Shown one piece after another: positions 1-5,456 of a DNA stretch of 5,495 bases (the stretch's first letter is position 1; each line of letters starts with the position of its first letter). The stretch is from positions 1 through 5,495 of the forward strand of contig UQFS01000056.1 in NCBI GenBank assembly GCA_900540375.1. Reading direction: 5' to 3'. The notes beneath the pieces were generated by a model. The model was given only the letters and a program-made list of their open reading frames with translations. It made no database searches and was not told the DNA's origin. This DNA is from an uncultured Prevotella sp. GTDB taxonomy: Bacteria > Bacteroidota > Bacteroidia > Bacteroidales > Bacteroidaceae. A program made the translations under genes and the position numbers.

Positions 1-1049
1 TCAACGGGTGATATCAGCCTCTGTTTCTCGGAACATCTAACTGGACACCCTATCTTATAGATGTCTTGCAATATCTTTTTGCCTACAGCCCGCCGGTAAT
101 GTGCCTGGTCATAATAACAATGGTAGTCAAAGAACTGTGGGACTGCTGAGTAGTCGTGGACGTGAGCAGCGCCAAAGATCTGGCACAACACGAGAATATC
201 GTGACGGTTGAGCTGTTCTTGTTTGAAAGTAGGGCCAACGACCCACTGAACATCGGTATGATGTCTACGGCATATCTTCTCTATCTCTTTGAGCACCGTC
301 ACCTGTGGCAGGCCTATGGCTAAGGGAGCCTCATGAGGGTGTTGTTGCCTGCTCTGTTGAGGCAAGTCCTTGTCTGCCCAATATCTCTCACCCATATCAG
401 TAATCTCCCGTTCTTGATACATCACCTCGTCGTTGGAGTATCTCTCACGGGTTGGTACGTTGACATTGAGCACCTTTTGTCCGTTCCGGCTGATTCTTCC
501 CGTAGCCAAATAATCAAGGTATGGCACAAGAAACTTGGGCTGAAGGAACGTTTGAAAGAACAGAGTCTGATAATTAGCCATACTCTCTCCGCTCACCTTA
601 GGCGGCAAGGCATGGATAAAGTCATGCATAGGTGAAACCTTGTCAAACATGCTACGCTCCGCAATGATGAGCAAATGGTCTATGCGCTGTCCGGGAACAG
701 TGTCAAGCGCCTGCAACTTTACTTTCAGGCTTCCCAGCCCCTCGGCGTTGCAAAACATGCGGAAAGGGTGTGCATGGATATATCGGTTCCATTCATGGCA
801 GGAAAACGCCTTTGTACAGGACGTGCCCATGATGAAAGCATCGTAGTGGCATCGATGACGGTAGAGCTTATACTTCTCCCAACTGACTGCTCCTTCACTC
901 TGCATCACACGGCTATGGTCATAGTCGGAATAAGAGCGCACCACCATAAAAGGGTCGCGGATGACATAGAAAGCCAAAAATAACAGCAAAGGAAGGCTCA
1001 GCAGCAGACATTTGCCATAGAACTTCAAAATAGAATATGTCGTCTTCAT
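1..1049 (-). CDS. DltD-like membrane-anchored SGNH acyltransferase (3' end beyond window)
   Basis: Reading frame open from ATG at 1049 to the left edge, giving 349 residues with no stop, so the C-terminus lies outside, probably only slightly. Residues 15-30 (CLLLSLPLLLFLAFYV) form one membrane anchor after a short basic N-terminus, placing the rest in the periplasm. Residues 73-79 (IMGTSCT) resemble SGNH block I, with Ser77 as candidate nucleophile. Residues 313-318 (YDQAHY) give the DxxH of block V, Asp314 and His317. I see no clear block III Asn. In known dlt systems DltD works on the outer face with DltB and passes D-alanine to the polymer; that role here is inferred from the fold motifs and from the gene being last in an A-C-B-D operon, 12 bp after the MBOAT gene. 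There is no Shine-Dalgarno. It could be a generic SGNH partner of an MBOAT acting on another acyl group or glycan. The acceptor is not shown by the sequence. Confidence 0.85.
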   Translation of the reverse strand, partial: MKTTYSILKFYGKCLLLSLPLLLFLAFYVIRDPFMVVRSYSDYDHSRVMQSEGAVSWEKYKLYRHRCHYDAFIMGTSCTKAFSCHEWNRYIHAHPFRMFCNAEGLGSLKVKLQALDTVPGQRIDHLLIIAERSMFDKVSPMHDFIHALPPKVSGESMANYQTLFFQTFLQPKFLVPYLDYLATGRISRNGQKVLNVNVPTRERYSNDEVMYQEREITDMGERYWADKDLPQQSRQQHPHEAPLAIGLPQVTVLKEIEKICRRHHTDVQWVVGPTFKQEQLNRHDILVLCQIFGAAHVHDYSAVPQFFDYHCYYDQAHYRRAVGKKILQDIYKIGCPVRCSEKQRLISPV

Positions 1050-1061
1050 GATGATGACAGT

Positions 1062-2432
1062 TTAGAATTGTATATAGATGAAGTTTTCCACTCCGAACGA
1101 TCCATAGAAGAGAATGATGAGCAGTACGGCGAAATACAACGTCCATCTCCATAGCAGCCGCAGCCGCTCGGAAGCGACGATGAGATTGCGATGGCTGTTA
1201 GCATACTCTACGATCAGCATCACAATGGTTGCCACACCAAATACGATCCAGGAGTGGTCGTCCATGCCAAGACGGAGTTCCTTAACTGATGATTCAATTC
1301 CATCAAACAGATGGCGGTAGGTATAGAACACATCGGATACCTCTGCCACTCTAAAGAAGAGTAGCGAAAGGGCAAAGAAAATGTAGGTACGGATCATCAT
1401 CAGCGCATTACCAACATGCTTTCCGAGATAACCATACCACCGCTCGCGACGCTTGCCTAACAGTGCCTCCTCTATGACGAGAACACCCTGGCAAAGTCCA
1501 TAACAGGCAAACGTCCATCCGGCACCATGCCATACGCCGATGACCACAAAAGTGACAAGCAACGAAAGGCACACGCCCCAACGCCCGTATTCCCGCAACG
1601 ATGCATTGAGCGGCGTGAAGACATAGTCACGCACCCAAAAGGAGAGCGACTCATGCCACCGCCGCCACAGCTCGCCTGTAGACCGCGACGCAAACGGACG
1701 GTCGAAGTTAGGATGCAACCGGAATCCTAACATGCGGCCGAGTCCCAAAGCCATGCACGTATATCCGGCAAAGTCGCTGTAGAGCTGAATGGGATAAAGA
1801 AGCGTGGCCACTAAGAGCTGCATACCGGTAGCATCACGCACATCGTTGAGCACAATGTCGAGGGAGGGCGAGATGCGGTCCGCGATGACGACTTTGAGAA
1901 ACACGCCCCATGCCACTAACTTCAGGCCTCGCGTGACAAGCGTATAGTCGAATGTCCGTGCGGTCTTCAACTGAGGCAGCAGGTCGCACGCACGCTCGAT
2001 AGGTCCCGAAAGGAACTTGACGAAGAGCATCATATAGAGCGTGAAGTCAATGAAATCATCTTCCGGATCCTCTTCCCAATAGATCTCAATCAGATAGGAC
2101 AATGCCTGGAAGGTATAGAAAGAGATGCCCAAAGGAAACAGCGGAAACCAATAGCGCGCCACCAGCCAGAACCCGACCAAAGCGACAATGCCGGCCCAAA
2201 AGCAGACGGTGCCGACGCGGGTATCCAACGTTTCGTGGATGAGACGTCCCCAAAGAAATGTGAAGACAGTGATTGCCGAGGCGATGAGCAGATAGACGGG
2301 ATGGTAATAACCAATAAACACCATGCTCGCCGCGAGCAGTACTGCATGCTGCCAGGAGCGACTCTGCCGAAGATAGTACAGCAGAAAAGTCACCGCCATG
2401 CAGCATACAAATGGTATCGACAGAAATTCCAT
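1062..2432 (-). CDS. MBOAT family O-acyltransferase, DltB/AlgI-like
   Basis: A 456-residue multi-pass membrane protein of normal family length. Family landmarks in order: PLGISFYTFQALSYLIEIY (100-118), KFLSGPIERA (139-148), YPIQLYSDFAGYTCMALGLG (213-232), WRRWHESLSFWVRDYV (256-271) and VIGVWHGAGWTF (297-308). His302 in the last is the invariant MBOAT histidine; His260 is the second conserved one. The protein ends in FIYIQF (451-456), matching FxYxxF with Tyr453. From known systems, it takes the acyl group from the carrier thioester on the cytoplasmic side and delivers it across the membrane to the SGNH partner. The carrier gene lies 36 bp upstream and the SGNH gene 12 bp downstream, which fits. 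Start chosen at ATG 2432, the first residue of a plausible hydrophobic N-terminus; no Shine-Dalgarno. Family assignment is firm. The acyl group, D-alanine by context, is inferred. Confidence 0.95.
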   Translation of the reverse strand: MEFLSIPFVCCMAVTFLLYYLRQSRSWQHAVLLAASMVFIGYYHPVYLLIASAITVFTFLWGRLIHETLDTRVGTVCFWAGIVALVGFWLVARYWFPLFPLGISFYTFQALSYLIEIYWEEDPEDDFIDFTLYMMLFVKFLSGPIERACDLLPQLKTARTFDYTLVTRGLKLVAWGVFLKVVIADRISPSLDIVLNDVRDATGMQLLVATLLYPIQLYSDFAGYTCMALGLGRMLGFRLHPNFDRPFASRSTGELWRRWHESLSFWVRDYVFTPLNASLREYGRWGVCLSLLVTFVVIGVWHGAGWTFACYGLCQGVLVIEEALLGKRRERWYGYLGKHVGNALMMIRTYIFFALSLLFFRVAEVSDVFYTYRHLFDGIESSVKELRLGMDDHSWIVFGVATIVMLIVEYANSHRNLIVASERLRLLWRWTLYFAVLLIILFYGSFGVENFIYIQF

Positions 2433-2468
2433 AGTATGTGTGGTGATCGTTATGATGAATGATCGTAC

Positions 2469-2708
2469 TTAGCAGGTCTTCTTGATGATGGTGTCGATGA
2501 TGTCGCCCACGTTCTTCATGCGGATGATGTCGCGCAGCTTGAACTTGATACCCCACTGGCTTTCTATTTCGCTGATAATGGTCATATTGGTCAGCGAATC
2601 CCAGTTGTCAATGTCGTCCGGTGTCATATCATCAGTCAACAGCACGGGTTGGTTGAGTACTACTTCAAAAATTCCTGAAAGCAACTTTCTTACTTCTTCT
2701 CTTTCCAT
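2469..2708 (-). CDS. Acyl carrier protein, DltC-like
   Basis: A 79-residue acidic, helical carrier protein, normal size for DltC or ACP. The 4'-phosphopantetheine site is DNWDSLTNMT (34-43) with Ser38 as the attachment residue. DDID just before it and ISEIESQWGIKFK following are usual for helix 2 and the next loop. It should be made holo by a phosphopantetheinyl transferase encoded elsewhere, charged by the adenylating enzyme encoded 10 bp upstream, and read by the MBOAT encoded 36 bp downstream. ATG 2708 is the natural start; the spacing of 10 bp after the TAA of the upstream gene suggests one transcript. The DxDS site agrees with DltC, but also with single carriers of other MBOAT clusters, so the name rests on the neighbours. 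Confidence 0.93.
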   Translation of the reverse strand: MEREEVRKLLSGIFEVVLNQPVLLTDDMTPDDIDNWDSLTNMTIISEIESQWGIKFKLRDIIRMKNVGDIIDTIIKKTC

Positions 2709-2718
2709 GATTACTTGT

Positions 2719-4203
2719 TTATTTGATAAGTTCTTTAATCGCCTTTCGGTCAGTCTTATTGTTAGAATTCTGCGGAAAGGCCTTGAGATAGACCACCTTT
2801 TCGGGTATCATATAGGCGGGCAGATACTCCTTGAGATAATCCACGAGTTGAAAACCACACTGATTGTCCTCTGCCTCCACGGCAATGGCAATACGCAGGG
2901 CGCTCTCATCGCCAAATGTGGTGGCAACGACGGCGACCTCGTCATGGTAGAAATGACGGGCCACATTCTCTATCTCACTCAACTCCACCCGGTATCCCTG
3001 GATTTTCACTTGTGAGTCTTTACGCCCCAAATAGATGATATTACCGTCGGACTGACGATAGCAGACATCGCCCGTGAGATACCAGCGAATACCGTCGGAC
3101 ACGAAAAACGATGAGGTGTTCTTTACCTCATCTCTCCAATATCCTGGTGTCAGCTGTTGCCCGGAAAGACAGAGTTCACCTGTTTCTCCAATTGCCACAG
3201 GCTGCCGGTTGTCGTCCACAATCATTGTCGCGCTGTGTTTCATATCCGTTCCGATACTGACGATGCCGTTTTTCTCACAGATGGTGTCGCCAATCTCGTA
3301 AGCTGTACAGTAGATGGTGTTCTCCGTGGGGCCATATACATTCCATATCTTTGCCCGTGGAATTCTTGCTTCCCATGCCTTTACATCGTCGGCCAACAGT
3401 GCTTCTCCACAAAACAGCGAATAGCGTAGTGCGTCGGCCTCAAGCTCATCCATGTAAGGACGCAGATAGTGTATCACCGAAGGCACCATCAGCGCTTCGG
3501 TCAGATGATAGTCCTCTATCAGCCGGCCCACTTCCTGCCACTTGACACAGCCTGGTACCACCGTATAGGCGCAGGCTCCGGCCACAAGCGAGGGAAGATA
3601 ACTGCCTACCGACAAGTCAAACGTCAGGTCGAACATCTGCAGACATCGGTCTTCGCTGCTAAGCTCCAGTCCCATCTCCCGAATGGAGTCCAAAAATGCC
3701 GACACATTGCCGAAGGTCACCGGCACACCTTTGGGGCGTCCTGTACTGCCAGAGGTAAAAAGAATGTAGGCGTGGTGACTCGCATCGAAAATATGGTCTG
3801 CCTGCAGACAAGCATCTGTCGCTTCACTCCCAACAGTCTCAGCAATGATCTGCACGCCACAGTCCGTAAAGCTGCTACACGGACTCGAATCGAGCAGCGT
3901 GTTGATCCCTACTTGGTGGATGATATCCTTGTTGCGGGCCAACGGCTGATGAGGATGGAGAGGTACATAGCATTTGCCTTCCAACCAGATGGCAAGGATG
4001 GAGGCATAGGTCATCAGATCGTCATTGGCGACGAGACCAATATATTCGTCAGAGACAGGCTTCAGCCTTTCCCCTACCTTTGACACGCAATGGGATAATT
4101 GGCTGTAGGTAAAAAACTGATTGGAGATACAGAAGGCCGGGCGTGAAGCATAGTTCACGAAGTTTTCCTGTATCTCTGTCAGAAAATCAATATTTGTTTT
4201 CAT
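2719..4203 (-). CDS. Adenylating ligase, D-alanine--carrier protein ligase (DltA-like)
   Basis: A 494-residue ANL-superfamily adenylation enzyme, close to the ~500 of DltA. Core motifs in order: A3 phosphate loop YILFTSGSTGRPKGV (146-160), A4 MFDLTFDLSVG (190-200), A5 NVYGPTEN (288-295), TGELCLSG (341-348), A7 YLTGD (375-379), the hinge and A8 YLGRKDSQVKIQGYRVEL (391-408), and A10 NNKTDRKA (481-488) with catalytic Lys483. All key residues are present, so the enzyme should be active. It makes an acyl-AMP and then loads the carrier encoded 10 bp downstream. SLFCGEAL (262-269) carries Cys265 at the place where DltA has FCGE. That cysteine is tied to D-alanine choice in Gram-positive DltA, while peptide-synthetase domains usually have GGE. 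This supports D-alanine but does not prove it. Start ATG 4203, about 20 bp below a good -7 box, first gene of the operon. Confidence 0.93.
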   Translation of the reverse strand: MKTNIDFLTEIQENFVNYASRPAFCISNQFFTYSQLSHCVSKVGERLKPVSDEYIGLVANDDLMTYASILAIWLEGKCYVPLHPHQPLARNKDIIHQVGINTLLDSSPCSSFTDCGVQIIAETVGSEATDACLQADHIFDASHHAYILFTSGSTGRPKGVPVTFGNVSAFLDSIREMGLELSSEDRCLQMFDLTFDLSVGSYLPSLVAGACAYTVVPGCVKWQEVGRLIEDYHLTEALMVPSVIHYLRPYMDELEADALRYSLFCGEALLADDVKAWEARIPRAKIWNVYGPTENTIYCTAYEIGDTICEKNGIVSIGTDMKHSATMIVDDNRQPVAIGETGELCLSGQQLTPGYWRDEVKNTSSFFVSDGIRWYLTGDVCYRQSDGNIIYLGRKDSQVKIQGYRVELSEIENVARHFYHDEVAVVATTFGDESALRIAIAVEAEDNQCGFQLVDYLKEYLPAYMIPEKVVYLKAFPQNSNNKTDRKAIKELIK

Positions 4204-4222
4204 TATTACTGTATCTTTAGTA

Positions 4223-4230
4223 CAAAGTTA
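4223..4230 (-). promoter_or_regulatory. Bacteroidetes-type -7 promoter element for the dlt-like operon
   Basis: Read on the minus strand this is TAACTTTG, an exact match to the TAnnTTTG -7 box of the Bacteroidetes primary sigma factor. It lies 19 bp before the ATG of the adenylating enzyme, so the leader would be about a dozen bases. A -33 TTTG is not perfect; the nearest candidate is TTTC at 4254-4257 with a 23-bp spacer. No other promoter-like sequence was noticed between the four minus-strand genes, consistent with one transcript. Confidence 0.6.
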
Positions 4231-4240
4231 CGAAAGACTG

Positions 4241-4253
4241 ATCACGAAGTGAT
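4241..4253. promoter_or_regulatory. Small inverted repeat inside the operon promoter, possible operator
   Basis: ATCAC-gaa-GTGAT is a perfect 5-bp inverted repeat with a 3-bp spacer. It sits 10 bp upstream of the -7 box of the dlt-like operon, in the spacer between the -7 and -33 regions. That place would suit a repressor or other dimeric regulator. The arms are short and could arise by chance; no regulator gene in the window is an obvious partner. Confidence 0.2.
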
Positions 4254-4257
4254 GAAA

Positions 4258-4536
4258 GATGTAGCCGGAACGAAGAAAAACGCCACTGAAACGGAAAACT
4301 ATGTAACTGAGCCGTTAGTGAGCGCTACAGGCATGTGTGGGACTACGTTCATGTCTCCGTTGGTAGGTGTTTGTAAGCTTGTCTTTTCATCACTTTTCGT
4401 TTTATTTCTAAACTTAAGACGTAAAGGTGAGACATATCCCCTACTCGAAAAGCAAAAAAATATATTACGAGTATTGCAAGAACCGTGAGTTTAGCATAAA
4501 AAACCACAGAGACACGGTCTTATCAAAAGAAAACAT
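4258..4536. other. Intergenic region without a convincing gene
   Basis: About 280 bp between the operon promoter and the next plus-strand promoter. A short plus-strand frame with GTG/ATG starts at 4249/4252 ends at 4488, but it matches nothing I recognise and has no promoter of its own. The stretch turns AT-rich from about 4380. It contains a 6-bp inverted repeat, TACTCG at 4442-4447 and CGAGTA at 4468-4473, around a 20-bp A-rich spacer. I see no terminator hairpin, tRNA or riboswitch. Confidence 0.5.
4497..4517. repeat. Possible dispersed intergenic repeat (CACAGAGACAC motif)
   Basis: A run of seven A followed by CCACAGAGACACGG. From memory, CTCTGTGTCTCTGTGG-type sequences recur between genes in several Bacteroidetes and other phyla. 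Only one copy is present here, so repeat status cannot be shown from the window itself. Confidence 0.2.
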
Positions 4537-4544
4537 TATCTTTG
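4537..4544 (+). promoter_or_regulatory. Bacteroidetes-type -7 promoter element, plus strand
   Basis: TATCTTTG, an exact TAnnTTTG match followed by CA, a common form of this promoter. It lies 22 bp before the ATG at 4567 of the kinase remnant. A -33 TTTG at the expected distance is not evident. If active, it would transcribe the kinase stub and the response-regulator chimera. Confidence 0.5.
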
Positions 4545-4566
4545 CAAGACAGAACAGCAATAGACA

Positions 4567-4716
4567 ATGGTTATGAGCACCCGACACTCACTTTTCTCGC
4601 TCCGCAACCTCCGCGACCGCTACGCACTGTTGGCTCATCAAGACATCATCATCCACAACGATGGCACAACCTACAATGTGACCATCCCTGTCATTCATTC
4701 AACCACAAAACTATGA
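4567..4716 (+). pseudogene. C-terminal remnant of a LytS/YesM-type sensor histidine kinase
   Basis: A 49-residue frame. Its part SLFSLRNLRDRYALLAHQDI resembles the end of the ATPase domain of LytS-type kinases (GlxNLRERYxLL), followed by the last strands and a closing IPVI. Everything before, meaning the sensor, membrane segments, phospho-histidine and nucleotide-binding N-box, is missing, and an in-frame TAG stands at 4561-4563. The TGA overlaps the ATG of the response-regulator fragment in an ATGA, the usual coupling of such pairs in Bacteroidetes. This supports the assignment and shows that the two were once an operon. A promoter now lies directly upstream, so the stub may still be transcribed, but it cannot be a kinase. 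The match is recalled from family sequences, not searched. Confidence 0.7.
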
Positions 4717-5225
4717 AAGTCCTGATTATCGAAGACGAACAGCATAACTTCAACCGACTGAAGAAGCTCCTCCTTGGCTACGACGCCACCATGCTGGTGG
4801 AAGGCCCTTTGGAAACGATCGACGAGACGCGCGGTTGGCTTCATAACCACCAGGGCAATGAGGCTCCGGATATCGTCTTATATTCTTCAGGCAGTGTGCT
4901 TTTGAGCTACAACCAGGCAAAATACGGAAGAATAACGTATCCTTGTAGCAGATATAAATTTGAACACTTAACAATCACGATTATGGAAAACGAGGAAATT
5001 ATTACTTTGACGAAGTGCGACAACACGATGAGCGTGTTGCCGTCCTGGCGACCGGCCGAAAGACTCATCCATCTCCCGGATGCGACGGCACACCTTGACA
5101 CCGTCATTGTAGGCAATATTCAGTCGAGCAGCACCAGATCGGGAATGCTACTCGGCGAAGTCGCAAAACGCGTCACAGCCGTGCTATCGTTCTCCCATAA
5201 TCTCAGCGGCTTTGTCCCTGTCTGA
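4713..5225 (+). pseudogene. Truncated LytTR-family response regulator fused to unrelated sequence
   Basis: Residues 1-55 from ATG 4713 are the start of a receiver domain: MKVLIIEDEQHNFNRLKKLL, with the acidic pair Asp8/Glu9, then a long alpha1, EGPLETIDET (30-39) and the third strand APDIV (51-55). This wording is typical of LytTR regulators in Bacteroidetes. At about 4878 the similarity ends, just before the expected phosphoacceptor Asp. The frame runs on for 115 residues (LYSSGSVLLSY...) to TGA 5223-5225 with no recognisable domain, and that part overlaps a receiver relic and a DUF4476 relic on the other strand. Phosphoacceptor, rest of the receiver and the LytTR DNA-binding domain are all missing, so it cannot act as a normal regulator. 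The start is set by the ATGA overlap with the kinase remnant; the frame stays open upstream to 4542, but that part is the kinase sequence read out of frame. Confidence 0.72.
5018..5194 (-). pseudogene. Frameshifted response-regulator receiver-domain relic
   Basis: On the minus strand from 5194 one frame reads ENDSTAV...SSIPDLVLLD, where the last Asp (5123-5125) sits as a receiver phosphoacceptor. A TGA follows. Shifting the frame by one base at the same point gives LNIAYNDGVKVCRRIREMDE (5064-5123). Restoring one C would make LLDLNIAYNDGVKVCRRI, with six residues between D and DG as in intact receivers (LLDxxxPxxDGxEVCRRIR). Further on, the first frame gives TLIVLS (5018-5035), resembling strand beta4. 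The first strand with its acidic pair, the conserved Lys and any output domain are missing. It differs in type from the plus-strand regulator fragment. It is a decayed gene piece, not a working protein. Chance is unlikely given motif and spacing, but it was read by eye. Confidence 0.5.
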
Positions 5226-5456
5226 GGAGAAATCAAACATCCGGTAAATTTCGACTGCGTTCTGCGGATCCGTAATGTGACGAGCCATCATGCCCAGCGC
5301 CTTGAACTTGGCATCACTGAACGAGAACAGCTTGAGCAAACCGGCCACCTGACTGCAACTGAACCAACAGCCAAGACAAGCTACTTGGATAAGATCAAAG
5401 CGGTTGTCGTCAAAGCTCGCGTCCCTCACCTTATTATATAAAATGAATATCCGCAA
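5184..5456 (-). pseudogene. DUF4476-domain protein, probably an N-terminally lost remnant
   Basis: A 90-residue frame whose residues 9-87 follow the DUF4476 pattern of Bacteroidetes proteins. It has KVRDASFDDNRFDLIQ, then a helix with FSCSQVAGLLKLFSF (32-46), then DAKFKALGMMARHITDP and YRMFDFSSDRDKAAEI (71-86). The domain is a helical bundle of unknown function, usually found after a signal peptide in secreted proteins. Here there is no ATG; the frame opens at TTG 5456 directly after an in-frame TGA (5457-5459), so the N-terminus and export signal are missing. Its end overlaps the receiver relic in another frame. A weak -7-like TAAACTTTG lies just upstream on the minus strand, so a short expressed form is not excluded. 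Domain assignment is fairly sure, loss of function likely. Confidence 0.6.

Noticed and set aside
1..3. TGA on the minus strand at the very left edge, as a stop for the DltD-like gene
   Set aside because: Counting codons from ATG 1049 puts the last full codon at 3-5, so this TGA is out of frame; the gene continues beyond the window.
333..983. Three plus-strand frames of 68-102 residues
   Set aside because: All are antisense to the DltD-like gene, which is open over the entire stretch with SGNH motifs at both ends.
2086..2556. 156-residue minus-strand frame, His-rich at its start
   Set aside because: Out-of-frame reading across the end of the carrier gene and the start of the MBOAT gene, both of which are certain.
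2482..3015. 177-residue plus-strand frame with a Met-rich start
   Set aside because: Antisense to the carrier and adenylating-enzyme genes; the Met runs reflect CAT/ATG-rich codons of the other strand.
3469..4083. 204-residue plus-strand frame
   Set aside because: Antisense to the adenylating enzyme, whose motifs are intact throughout; no family features in the plus-strand product.
4211..4230. CTTTAGTACAAAG-type dyad as a terminator hairpin
   Set aside because: The stem is only 4 bp with no T-run; it is explained by the promoter element.
4442..4473. TACTCG/CGAGTA inverted repeat as a recombinase site or invertible promoter border
   Set aside because: Arms are only 6 bp with no extension, and no recombinase gene or promoter lies between them.
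4249..4488. 79-residue plus-strand frame divergent from the operon, with one hydrophobic stretch
   Set aside because: No recognisable family, no promoter of its own, begins inside the operon promoter region and runs through AT-rich intergenic sequence; likely chance.
5099..5130. Plus-strand DTVIVGNIQSS resembling the VIVGNSQT motif of cobalamin-pathway methyltransferases
   Set aside because: Only one short motif matches, the sequence around it does not, and the opposite strand has a better receiver-domain reading.
4542..5225. Single 227-residue plus-strand protein
   Set aside because: Its first 57 codons are the kinase remnant read out of frame; the true start of the regulator part is ATG 4713, fixed by the ATGA overlap.
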